Shown here: piece after piece, positions 19,943 through 26,948 of the stretch | How the letters are laid out: every line of letters begins with the position of its first letter | How positions within the stretch are numbered: position 1 is the stretch's first letter | Source: a virus | DNA length: 26,948 nucleotides | Direction: 5' to 3' (one strand) | Virus record (IMG/VR): IMGVR_UViG_3300010354_000514 | Span: 1-26,948 of that record | Position numbers and translations under genes: made by a program | The notes under the pieces: generated by a model | Seen by the model: only the letters and a program-made list of their open reading frames with translations | What the model was told of the DNA's origin: nothing | Database searches by the model: none

Positions 19943-20241
19943 ATTTTAATGACTTGTTAGATATTGCGGTAATGGATTTAGGTCTGCTACCGCATTTTTT
20001 TTGGGAAATGACTTTAGTGGATTTTTACCGATATTATGTTTATAAGCAAAAAGAACAAGCGGAAGAGTGGAATAGAACGAGGGTGTTAATGAGTTATATC
20101 CTTAACACACAAGTAGAGAAAAAACATCAAAAGAAACCAAAGCAAATTTTGCCTTTATGGATTGATAATATTGAAAAAGCTAAAAAGGTAAGAGAATTTA
20201 AAGAGGAAGAAAAAGAAAAACTTAAGAAAATGATGCGATGA
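19939..20241 (+). CDS. Tail assembly chaperone C-terminal extension (made by -1 frameshift)
   Basis: After slippage the ribosome reads VDFNDLLDIAVMDLGLLPHF and continues FWEMTLVDFYRYYVYKQKEQ to a lysine-rich end, giving a gpGT-like fusion of about 218 residues (19586-20241). The region lacks a suitable start of its own: the only upstream candidate is a TTG at 19954, inside a conserved-looking segment, so separate initiation is unlikely. The fusion, made in small amounts, would recruit the tape measure protein, whose gene overlaps by four bases. Confidence 0.82.
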   Translation, partial: VDFNDLLDIAVMDLGLLPHFFWEMTLVDFYRYYVYKQKEQAEEWNRTRVLMSYILNTQVEKKHQKKPKQILPLWIDNIEKAKKVREFKEEEKEKLKKMMR

Positions 20242-22109
20242 ATGAAAAATTAAGTGTAGAAATAAGTGCTGATATTAAGTCATTAAAAAAAGAACTTGAA
20301 AAAGCAGGTTTAGAGTTAAAAAAATTTAACAATACAACCGCACAGGCTTCTACGGATTCAGTAAAAAATTTAAACAATATTAGTACAGCCGCTAAAAATT
20401 TAGGAGGTATTTTAGCAGGTGCTTTTGCAGTTAGTAATATATTAAGTTTTGGCAAATCTGTTGTAAATACAACGGCAGAATTTCAAAAACTTGAAGCTGT
20501 ATTAAGCAATACACTTGGTTCTTCTTCAGCCGCACAATTAGCAATGCAAAGTATTGTAGATTTTGCATCAAAAACTCCATTTTCAGTAAATGAGTTGACA
20601 GATTCATTTGTAAAACTTGCAAATCAAGGTTTTACTCCTACTGTTAATGAAATGCGCTCTTTAGGCGATTTAGCATCCTCTACAGGTAAATCTTTCAATC
20701 AATTAGCAGAAGCTATTTTAGACGCTCAAACAGGCGAATTTGAAAGATTAAAAGAATTTGGTATTAGAGCATCAGCTGAGGGAGATAAAGTAAAATTTAC
20801 CTTTAAAGGTGTTACAACCGAAGTGCAAAAAACTTCCGAAGCTATGAGAGGTTATATTTTGTCATTAGGTAATGCAGAGGGTGTAACCGGTGCAATGGAT
20901 AAAATATCTAAAACGTTAGGCGGTCAATTATCAAATTTAGGGGATAATTGGACTACTTTAATGAAAAACATTGGAGACGCTAACGATGGTATTTTAAGTA
21001 AAACCGTTACTATATTAAACGATATTTTATCAGCTTGGAATAAAATAGGGCAAGCGGATAATATAACTCTAAAATTGGGAATAGACCAAAGAGGTCAGGA
21101 TTTAATTGATAAATTGCCATTTGCAGAATTTTTCCAAAACTTAACTGGAGGTGTAACTTATGGTCAATCTGCAAATTTAATGTTAGCAGATACCTATAAT
21201 AAAATAGGCAAGCAAATATCTGATGCAAAAACAGTAAAAGAATTAGAAAATCTAAAAACTGTTTTAAGAAATACAAGAAATGAACTTGAATTTGGAAGTC
21301 CACAATGGACAATATATAATCAAAGATTAATAGACGCTTCAAATGCTTTAATACAATTAAAGAAAAACAAAAAGTCTTCAGTAGTGACAACTCCTACAGA
21401 AAGACCATTTGAAGAACCAATGGCTTTGAAAAAGTCTTCAGTAGTGACAACTCCTACAGAAAGACCATTTGAAGAACCAATGGCTTTGATGTCTGGTGCA
21501 AGTGAATTAAAAAAAGAAGCCAAAGAATTATTTGATTTATATAAAGAAAATCCTGAAACTTTAAAAACAATGGGCAATGTTTATGCAAGTAATCCATTTT
21601 TTAGAGATTTAATAAACGGAGATATATCCCAACAAACACAAAAACTTACAGAAGACTTAAAAGGGTTAAAACAAACAAAAGATACTTTTGGAGATAATAC
21701 AATAAAATTAGTTAGTCCTGAACAATTAGCAAACATTGAGAATATGGTTCAATTACTTGGTGGTGCTTTAACTTCTGCTTTTGATGCTGCTTTAATAAAT
21801 GGGCAAAACTTTGCACAAGTATTGATGAAAGCTATAGGGGACTTAATAAAAAGATTAATAGCTGCGGTTGCAACGGCTGCAATTTTAAGTGCTGCATTAA
21901 GTATATTTAGTGGAGGAAGTTTTACATTTTTAAGTGCTTTTCAAAAGTTTTTACCACAATTAACAGGCTTTAACATTGGAGGAAAATCTGACAAAATAGT
22001 TTCTCCTGTTCCTACTACAAACAGCGGTTCGGTTTCATTTGAAATTAGGGGTGATAAATTATATGGCGTATTACAAAATTATCAAGGTAGATTAAGCAGA
22101 TTATCATAA
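20238..22109 (+). CDS. Tape measure protein
   Basis: The 623-residue protein begins MNEKLSVEISADIKSLKKEL with a coiled-coil N-terminus. Residues about 65-250 include AEFQKLEAVLSNTLGSSSAA, VDFASKTPFSVNELTDSFVK and SFNQLAEAILDAQTGEFERL, typical of phage tape measure N-terminal domains. A membrane-like Ala/Ile-rich segment (LIKRLIAAVATAAILSAALS) lies near residue 540. It sets tail length and enters the host envelope during ejection. By the usual 1.5 angstrom per residue it would give a tail of roughly 90 nm. A 20-residue stretch near residues 378-417 is perfectly duplicated. Confidence 0.92.
   Translation: MNEKLSVEISADIKSLKKELEKAGLELKKFNNTTAQASTDSVKNLNNISTAAKNLGGILAGAFAVSNILSFGKSVVNTTAEFQKLEAVLSNTLGSSSAAQLAMQSIVDFASKTPFSVNELTDSFVKLANQGFTPTVNEMRSLGDLASSTGKSFNQLAEAILDAQTGEFERLKEFGIRASAEGDKVKFTFKGVTTEVQKTSEAMRGYILSLGNAEGVTGAMDKISKTLGGQLSNLGDNWTTLMKNIGDANDGILSKTVTILNDILSAWNKIGQADNITLKLGIDQRGQDLIDKLPFAEFFQNLTGGVTYGQSANLMLADTYNKIGKQISDAKTVKELENLKTVLRNTRNELEFGSPQWTIYNQRLIDASNALIQLKKNKKSSVVTTPTERPFEEPMALKKSSVVTTPTERPFEEPMALMSGASELKKEAKELFDLYKENPETLKTMGNVYASNPFFRDLINGDISQQTQKLTEDLKGLKQTKDTFGDNTIKLVSPEQLANIENMVQLLGGALTSAFDAALINGQNFAQVLMKAIGDLIKRLIAAVATAAILSAALSIFSGGSFTFLSAFQKFLPQLTGFNIGGKSDKIVSPVPTTNSGSVSFEIRGDKLYGVLQNYQGRLSRLS
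21369..21488 (+). repeat. Perfect 60-bp tandem duplication in the tape measure gene
   Basis: The 60 bases at 21369-21428 are repeated without change at 21429-21488, coding for two identical 20-residue copies beginning KSSVVTTPTERPF and differing only in the final K or M. The unit keeps the frame. Identity at all third positions points to a very recent event or an assembly artefact. Confidence 0.95.
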
Positions 22110-24400
22110 TGGCGTACAATTACAAATACAAAATGGAATGGGTTGGCTTAAAACAAGCTAATGGGAATGCCTATTATTATCGTTTAGAATTTTATAGAAA
22201 AGAAGAAACAGAAATTGAATACAATGTAATTTCATTAACAGCTTCAAATACTCCTTTTATTTTAAATTACAATGCTAAATCAGATTTTGTATTTGAGCCG
22301 TTTAGATATTCAAGTGCGGAAATTAATTTTTTTTTAAAGGGTGAAAGCGCTGTAATTCCTGAAGATTTTTTTCAAGACATAGACAATAAAAGTTATAAGG
22401 TAATATTAAAATTAATTGATGTTGCAAATAATACAGAAACTTCATTGTGGAGTGGGTTTTTATTAAATGATGATATTGAATATGAATACCAATATGATAC
22501 TTATTTAAGACTTACAGCAACGGACAATTTAGCTATATTGAAAGAATATAAATATAGCGAAGACAACAAATTTTCTATGTACACATCACAAGATGTTTAT
22601 ACTGGTATAAGTATAAAAGATTTTGTTATTAGATGTTTAAACTATATAGGTTTAGATTTAGATGTAAAATTTGCGTTTAATTTATATGAAGAGGAAGAAA
22701 TAAGAAACGAAACAAATATGTATATAAGCGAATATGCTTGTATAGACTGGTCAAAAAAATATCCTTATGATATTGAATATTTATTGTCTTCATTATTAAA
22801 ATCATTAGGTTTAATTTTATATCAGGACAATAGAGATAATACTTGGGTAATTCTTAATATAAATGAAATAGGAACAAGTGTAAATAATACAGTAACCTAT
22901 AGAAAATACGATTATTTAGGTAATTATATAGAAAGTTCAAATTATGATATTAGTGGTAAAATTAATACTAATATTGATGATTTTAAATTTAGTGACACTA
23001 ATCAAATTGTTACTTTAAGAAAAAGATATGATGAAGTTAAATTAAAATATCCATTTATAAGAAAAAACATTTGTCAAAATTATTCTTTTTTCAAAGAAAT
23101 TGCTGGGGTGCCTGATAATTGGAGTTTAATAAGTACAATTGATGCACAAGTTCAAGACATACTATATAACTATCCTTATGATAGCAATGTTTTAAATATA
23201 AGTGCAGAAGACAATGATGCAAACCCTGTTGATGGAACAATATATGCTGAAATGTCTTTTGATTTTAGTAGATATAAAGTTTCTCAAAATACAATTTTTT
23301 CTCCAGTACAATTTTTAATAAAATTTGATTATCAATTTTTAAACGCAGACCCAATTGATGGTTTTAACGTCAGTTTTTATGCTACAAGACCAGGAACAGG
23401 GGATTTAGTTACTTTTGATGAAAATGGGAATTGGAGTTTAAATTCAATTTCAGATAAAACAAGAAACAACCCAGTAAGAATACCAGTATTTAATGGGAAT
23501 CAATTAACATCATCATCAAAAATAACTAAATGGAACTCGTTTAGGGTATTAAGTAAAGGAATTTATAATGGTAATTTTCCTGAATTAGAAATAGTAGATT
23601 TATTATTTAGACCATTAAGAACTTCAAGTGTAAGTGGGATAAAATCTTATAATATAGATAACATTGTTGTAAATATAAATATTTTTTCTTCTGATTTATT
23701 ATTAAAAAATATAAGTTATATATCATCGCAACGATATAATATTTCAGAAATATCTCCATCATATCAAAGAAATACTAAAATTATAGAATCAAAATTTCAT
23801 ATAAAAGATGAGTATTCTTCTATAATTGAAGAAGATTGTATTTGGACTTTATATAATGATGGAATAAATGATTATATACAAACTACTAACAATTGGACAA
23901 GAAAATGGGAAACGCATACAGAAAACAATTATAAGTTTTTAAATTGTTTAACTACATCATCAATTCTTTCATTTTATAGAAATGTTGGGCATATAATTGA
24001 TGGAAATGTGTATGCAGAACAAACTCCTATAATTGCAAAACCATTTGCTTTTCCAATGTATTTAGGTATTAGTTCTATTGATAATAAACAGGCTTCTATT
24101 GATGTTACAAATTCTTTTGAAACTTATGTTTTAAATGATAGTGGTACAATAGAAAATACAACTTGTGATGAAGATTTTGTTTATGAATTTAATAGACCAT
24201 TAAGTAATTTTTTTATGCACGAAGCATCATTTGATTATTATACAAATAAAACAAATTGTAATTTACAAGAAGATTTTACATCTACAGATGAAACTAATTT
24301 TTTAGCAGATTTAGGAGAATCAGAGCAATTAGACAATAGTAATATGGGTACAATTGGAAGTAACACAGGAGATACGCAGGTAGATGTAACAGGAGGTTAA
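22109..24400 (+). CDS. Large tail-tip (baseplate) protein, putative
   Basis: The 763-residue protein begins MAYNYKYKMEWVGLKQANGN. The N-terminal 200 residues resemble a distal-tail or hub domain (YRLEFYRKE, then FEPFRYSSAEINFFLKGES and SLWSGFLLNDDIEYEYQYDT). The middle is helical and beta-rich, and the C-terminus ends in a short Gly/Asp/Thr-rich tail. It directly follows the tape measure gene, where Dit/Tal or hub proteins lie. Enzymatic motifs are not seen. It probably caps the tail and helps bind the host; exact family is unresolved. Confidence 0.65.
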   Translation: MAYNYKYKMEWVGLKQANGNAYYYRLEFYRKEETEIEYNVISLTASNTPFILNYNAKSDFVFEPFRYSSAEINFFLKGESAVIPEDFFQDIDNKSYKVILKLIDVANNTETSLWSGFLLNDDIEYEYQYDTYLRLTATDNLAILKEYKYSEDNKFSMYTSQDVYTGISIKDFVIRCLNYIGLDLDVKFAFNLYEEEEIRNETNMYISEYACIDWSKKYPYDIEYLLSSLLKSLGLILYQDNRDNTWVILNINEIGTSVNNTVTYRKYDYLGNYIESSNYDISGKINTNIDDFKFSDTNQIVTLRKRYDEVKLKYPFIRKNICQNYSFFKEIAGVPDNWSLISTIDAQVQDILYNYPYDSNVLNISAEDNDANPVDGTIYAEMSFDFSRYKVSQNTIFSPVQFLIKFDYQFLNADPIDGFNVSFYATRPGTGDLVTFDENGNWSLNSISDKTRNNPVRIPVFNGNQLTSSSKITKWNSFRVLSKGIYNGNFPELEIVDLLFRPLRTSSVSGIKSYNIDNIVVNINIFSSDLLLKNISYISSQRYNISEISPSYQRNTKIIESKFHIKDEYSSIIEEDCIWTLYNDGINDYIQTTNNWTRKWETHTENNYKFLNCLTTSSILSFYRNVGHIIDGNVYAEQTPIIAKPFAFPMYLGISSIDNKQASIDVTNSFETYVLNDSGTIENTTCDEDFVYEFNRPLSNFFMHEASFDYYTNKTNCNLQEDFTSTDETNFLADLGESEQLDNSNMGTIGSNTGDTQVDVTGG

Positions 24401-24402
24401 AA

Positions 24403-24645
24403 ATGAAAGATATTGAAGAATTAAATAAACAAATGGCTAAATGTTTGTTAGCTATTGAAAGAATAGAGGAAGCGTTATTAGGCAACGAATTTAACGATAA
24501 CGGAATAGTTAAACGTATTAATCAAATGGAAGCTAAATTAAAACGATTAGATAGGGCGTTTTACATTCTTTTGGGTATTGTAACTTGTGGTGCTTACCCA
24601 GTGGCTTTAAAATTTTTACCAGTTATTAAAGAATATTTAAAATGA
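24403..24645 (+). CDS. XhlA-like membrane protein of the lysis module
   Basis: The 80-residue protein begins MKDIEELNKQMAKCLLAIER. Residues about 1-48 form a charged coiled coil and residues about 52-72 a hydrophobic segment (AFYILLGIVTCGAYPVALKF). This is the haemolysin XhlA outline, in which a coiled coil precedes a C-terminal membrane anchor next to holin and lysin genes. It lies two bases after the tail-tip gene and overlaps the holin by four. It may assist holin function; that role is by context. Confidence 0.65.
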   Translation: MKDIEELNKQMAKCLLAIERIEEALLGNEFNDNGIVKRINQMEAKLKRLDRAFYILLGIVTCGAYPVALKFLPVIKEYLK

Positions 24646-24833
24646 ACAAGAAACTTACAACAAATTACAAAACAACCATTTTGGGTATTACATTGGCTAT
24701 TTTAATGAGTTGGCAAAATTTAGATATAGAGCATCCATTTTCGCCAAAAAGTATATTTTCATTAACCGTATCGGCTGCGGTTGCAACATTAGGGTTTTTA
24801 CTAAAAGATGATATTTTAAATGGTAGTAAATAA
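24642..24833 (+). CDS. Holin, putative
   Basis: The 63-residue protein begins MNKKLTTNYKTTILGITLAI. Two hydrophobic segments (about residues 11-24 and 38-54, with SLTVSAAVATLGFLLKDD) flank a polar loop, and the C-terminus is polar. This matches small Bacteroidota phage holins encoded before GH24 lysins. Holins permeabilise the inner membrane and release the endolysin on schedule. It overlaps the endolysin start by 14 bases. Confidence 0.75.
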   Translation: MNKKLTTNYKTTILGITLAILMSWQNLDIEHPFSPKSIFSLTVSAAVATLGFLLKDDILNGSK

Positions 24834-25263
24834 AAAAGGGATCAACCTAATTAAGCAATTTGAGGGTTTTAGAAGTGATGCCTATTTATGCCCTGCTAAC
24901 ATTTGGACAATTGGATACGGCAATACAAGGGGTTTAGATGGCAAACCAATAAAAAAAGGCGATAAGATAATCAAAGAAGATGCCGAAAAACTATTAATAA
25001 AAGAAATTGAGGAATTTGCTAATGGCGTTAAAAAACTCTTAAAGGTTAAACTAAACGAAAATCAATTTAGTGCGCTGGTTTCTTTTGCTTATAATGTTGG
25101 ATTAGGCAATTTAAAGGCTTCTACGCTATTAAAATTGGTTAATTTAATGCCGACATCAGATGCTATTTATACGCAGTTTTTACGATGGACAAAGGCAAAT
25201 GGCAAAGAATTAGCAGGTTTAAAAACGAGAAGAGTGGCAGAAGCTAATTTATATTTTTTCTAA
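24820..25263 (+). CDS. Endolysin, GH24 lysozyme
   Basis: The 147-residue enzyme cleaves the glycan backbone of peptidoglycan. Catalytic residues fit the T4/P21 pattern E-8aa-D/C-5aa-T: Glu15 in IKQFEGF, Cys24 in AYLCPANIW, Thr30 in WTIGYGN. The rest of the fold is present (FSALVSFAYNVGLGNL, then a C-terminal LAGLKTRRVAEANLYF). The N-terminus has no signal or SAR segment, so export relies on the holin. The start is the ATG at 24820, overlapping the holin gene. Confidence 0.95.
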   Translation: MVVNKKGINLIKQFEGFRSDAYLCPANIWTIGYGNTRGLDGKPIKKGDKIIKEDAEKLLIKEIEEFANGVKKLLKVKLNENQFSALVSFAYNVGLGNLKASTLLKLVNLMPTSDAIYTQFLRWTKANGKELAGLKTRRVAEANLYFF

Positions 25264-25311
25264 ATATAAAATAAATTACTTAATTTAGCGATAAGTGCTT
25301 AATTTTAAGTT

Positions 25312-25443
25312 ATGTTTCGTAACGAAGACTTATTAAATTGGAACGGAATAATTACATATTGGCAAATTATTAAAGATTTTGCTGATCCGAAAGAATGTAT
25401 GTTTGCTACGGAAGAAGAAATTTTATTATATAACTCTATATGA
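25312..25443 (+). CDS. hypothetical small protein, 43 aa
   Basis: It begins MFRNEDLLNWNGIITYWQII and ends EEEILLYNSI. It is acidic and helical, without membrane segments. A weak TAATTTAG box lies about 25 bases upstream of its ATG. The stop overlaps the metallophosphoesterase start by four bases (ATGA), supporting it as a real gene. Function unknown. Confidence 0.55.
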   Translation: MFRNEDLLNWNGIITYWQIIKDFADPKECMFATEEEILLYNSI

Positions 25444-26285
25444 TACCAAGAATCAGACTAAAAGAAAAAGAATATAATTACCTAATGAATAGGAGGTTAT
25501 ATGATAAAAAACTATACAAAGTTTTGATTTTTTCTGATGTTCACGGTTGGTTGGCTGACTTAAAAGCATTACGAGCAATAAACCAAGTATTACAAAACAA
25601 CGATTTTGACGAAGTATGTATTAATGGCGATTTGGTAGATATGCCTTATCTTTCAAAACATACCCAAAAATTATACCCTGATGGAATCCTTAACGGATAT
25701 ACAGAGATTGAAGAAATTAATTACACTTATGAGCAAATTTTAAAGCCTTTAAGATTAAGCACAAATGCAAACATAAGGGTAAGAATTGGTAACCACGATG
25801 AACGAATAACAAAGCCGAATTTATTAGGCGATAAACAATTAAAAAACCTTGCAATTCTTTATAAAAATTTTGAAACTACAAAGTTTGAAGAAATGCTAAA
25901 ATTTAAAGATTTAGACATGATTTACGATCCAAGTGATGTATTTACCTATTTTGATAAATTTGACGTTGTACACGGTCTTAAATTAGCTAAAAATGCAGCA
26001 GAGCAAAACATTAAAGATTATATGAGTTCGGGAAGTTCGGGACATACACATAGGCTAAATTCTAAATTTTTAACTAATCGAAAAGCACCTTATGTATGGT
26101 TTGAAAGTGGATGTACAAGAATTAAAGAACAAGTTGAATATTTGCCTACTGGAGTAGTCGCAGATTGGCAACAAGGATTTGTAACTGTTCATTTTATGGT
26201 TGATGGCGATAGTGTAAGATTTTACGGACAGCCGACAATAATTTTAGATGGTAAATGTTATTATAACGGAGTAATATATGGTTGA
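25440..26285 (+). CDS. Calcineurin-like metallophosphoesterase
   Basis: The 281-residue protein carries all core motifs of the family: VLIFSDVHGW with D33 and H35, INGDLVD with D64, RIGNHDERIT (residues 116-125), VVHGL at about 176-180 and SGHTHRL with the HxH pair at 202-204. Two metal ions would be bound. Substrates could be nucleic acid, cyclic nucleotide or phosphoprotein. It is encoded after the lysis genes and before a NinG-like gene, so a nucleic-acid role late in infection, such as DNA processing, is plausible. It overlaps the next small gene by eight bases. Confidence 0.9.
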   Translation: MIPRIRLKEKEYNYLMNRRLYDKKLYKVLIFSDVHGWLADLKALRAINQVLQNNDFDEVCINGDLVDMPYLSKHTQKLYPDGILNGYTEIEEINYTYEQILKPLRLSTNANIRVRIGNHDERITKPNLLGDKQLKNLAILYKNFETTKFEEMLKFKDLDMIYDPSDVFTYFDKFDVVHGLKLAKNAAEQNIKDYMSSGSSGHTHRLNSKFLTNRKAPYVWFESGCTRIKEQVEYLPTGVVADWQQGFVTVHFMVDGDSVRFYGQPTIILDGKCYYNGVIYG

Positions 26286-26469
26286 GGATGAAGAAAAAGA
26301 AATAGAAGACAGTCAGTTAAGTTTAGAATTAACTACTTTTGTGGATTGTTTAGCAGCATTGGAAAACTGCGATTTTAACTTATTCCCAATGGATAAGCAG
26401 GCTATACAAACTAAATTAATAAAATTGATTAAACAACGTTTAGAATTTTTGGACTTTGAAGAAGATTGA
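26278..26469 (+). CDS. hypothetical acidic protein, 63 aa
   Basis: It begins MVEDEEKEIEDSQLSLELTT and is strongly acidic at the start, with a helical middle (MDKQAIQTKLIKLIKQRLEF). It overlaps the phosphoesterase gene by eight bases. No domain or membrane segment is recognised. Confidence 0.6.
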   Translation: MVEDEEKEIEDSQLSLELTTFVDCLAALENCDFNLFPMDKQAIQTKLIKLIKQRLEFLDFEED

Positions 26470-26572
26470 CGAATTAATTAAAAAAAAACTGCTTTTAGAA
26501 TTAGAAATTAAAAAAATAAAACATCAAATAAGGCTTTTACAGAATGAAAAAATCAACAAATTTAAAAGATAA
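26456..26572 (+). CDS. Possible small basic coiled-coil protein, 38 aa
   Basis: A TTG start at 26456 opens a frame (MKKIDELIKKKLLLELEIKK, ending NKFKR) that fills the gap before the NinG-like gene. The sequence is a regular amphipathic helix with Leu/Ile at heptad positions. It overlaps the previous gene by 14 bases and the next by 29. The non-ATG start and composition leave real doubt. Confidence 0.3.
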   Translation: MKKIDELIKKKLLLELEIKKIKHQIRLLQNEKINKFKR

Positions 26573-26933
26573 GCTGGATAAGGTTTTTTCTTTGTATATT
26601 CGCCTGCGTGATTCAGATGAAAATGGTTTTTGCACTTGTTACACTTGTGGCAAAGTAGCACATTATAAAGAAATGCAAAATGGTCACTTTTGGAGTAGAA
26701 CTCATTTATCAACAAGATTTAATGAAGATAACTGCAAAATACAGTGTGTAGGATGCAATATTTTCAAAAAAGGTAATTACATTGAGTACACAAAAAGATT
26801 ACTTAAGGAATTAGGGGAAGAAAAATTTAACGAATTAGAACAATTAAAAAACTCTACTGTAAAAATCAGTAAAGCAGAATACGAACAAATGATAGAACAT
26901 TATAACCAAAAAATTAAAGAATATGGAGTATAA
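26544..26933 (+). CDS. ninG: NinG-like (Rap) recombination protein
   Basis: The 129-residue protein begins MKKSTNLKDKLDKVFSLYIR. It shows the Lambda NinG/Rap pattern: LRDSDENGFCTCYTCGKVAH with a CxCxxC zinc ligand group, ENCKIQCVGCN-like NCKIQCVGCNIFKKGN with CxxC, and HFWSRTHLSTRF with HFxSR between them. NinG/Rap cuts branched DNA and aids recombination with ERF or Red-type proteins. Here it could work with the ERF protein at 3171-3698, although on a linear reading they are far apart; circularity would bring them within a few kilobases. The start overlaps a possible small frame upstream. Confidence 0.88.
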   Translation: MKKSTNLKDKLDKVFSLYIRLRDSDENGFCTCYTCGKVAHYKEMQNGHFWSRTHLSTRFNEDNCKIQCVGCNIFKKGNYIEYTKRLLKELGEEKFNELEQLKNSTVKISKAEYEQMIEHYNQKIKEYGV

Positions 26934-26948
26934 AAGTGACGCAACAAA
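26923..26948 (+). CDS. Start of a small protein (partial)
   Basis: An ATG at 26923 overlaps the NinG-like stop by 11 bases and reads MEYKSDAT before the right edge. Overlaps of this type are normal here. The left-edge partial gene would continue it with one added base, giving MEYKSDATKGIEDLKKAQEY and then the rest. Too short for a function. Confidence 0.4.

Noticed and set aside
19954-20241. Independent gene starting at TTG 19954
   Set aside because: The conserved-looking reading begins upstream at the A run and is in the -1 frame of the chaperone, so a frameshifted extension explains it better.
20222-20455. Minus-strand frame over the start of the tape measure gene
   Set aside because: It is the antisense of a coiled-coil region; no minus-strand gene is credible anywhere in the window.
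21369-21488. Mobile element or CRISPR from the 60-base direct repeat
   Set aside because: Only two adjacent copies, in frame within the tape measure gene, without terminal inverted repeats or transposase.
7115-25298. Shared 13-mer TTTAGCGATAAGT near 7115 and near 25286
   Set aside because: One copy is coding and the other is in a short gap; an AT-rich match of this length can occur by chance and no further similarity surrounds it.
25264-25311. Promoter before the 43-residue gene
   Set aside because: Only a weak TAATTTAG box and no TTTG at the right distance; not strong enough to list.

Overview
This window is phage DNA, most likely from a siphovirus infecting a Bacteroidota host of the Flavobacterium type. 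The DNA is AT-rich and all credible genes lie on the + strand, tightly packed with 1-50 base overlaps. Start codons lack Shine-Dalgarno sequences, and promoters fit the Bacteroidota pattern (TTTG or TTG about 19-20 bases before TAnnTTTG). I see no integrase, excisionase or CI-type repressor, so nothing here argues for lysogeny.

Layout. (1) 1-642: end of one small gene, a small unknown gene and a lipoprotein with a C-terminal membrane anchor that has the architecture of a unimolecular spanin. (2) 643-1116: a gene-free, unusually structured stretch with a promoter, a short leader whose terminator loop is complementary to upstream sequence, a second possible promoter and a roughly 235-base structured RNA candidate. 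(3) 1117-7132: three early-type operons. Each starts with the same arrangement: a TTTAGAAnnnTTCTAAA-type dyad, exactly 13 bases, TTG, exactly 19 bases, then a TAnnTTTG-type box. They encode small helix-turn-helix proteins, an HNH homing endonuclease, a zinc-ribbon peptide, an ERF-type annealing protein, an SSB-like protein, putative replication accessory proteins and a Gly-Ser/Asp/Tyr repeat protein. (4) 7135-13710: packaging and head genes (small and large terminase, portal, SPP1 gp7-like protein, glycosyltransferase-like protein, prohead protease, HK97-fold capsid). The large terminase is out of frame within its Walker A motif. (5) 13735-19130: terminators, a head-fibre-like protein, connector and adaptor proteins, a lipase-like hydrolase and the first tail tube protein. 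(6) 19131-24400: second tail tube protein, tail chaperone with an A_AAA_AAG -1 frameshift, tape measure and a large tail-tip protein. (7) 24403-26948: XhlA-like protein, holin, GH24 endolysin, metallophosphoesterase, NinG-like protein and the start of another gene.

Structural operons use a second promoter class in which a CTAAAAATTTTAG-like dyad abuts the TAnnTTTG box. The two promoter designs suggest an early and a late regulon, each perhaps controlled by its own phage DNA-binding protein; several small HTH proteins in the early region are candidates. The genes form a nearly complete siphophage programme: recombination and replication support, packaging, head, tail and lysis.

The partial genes at the two window ends would join into one sensible small protein if a single base were added at the junction. 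The window may therefore be a nearly complete circularly permuted genome of about 27 kb. Product names rest on motifs recognised by eye; no database search was done.
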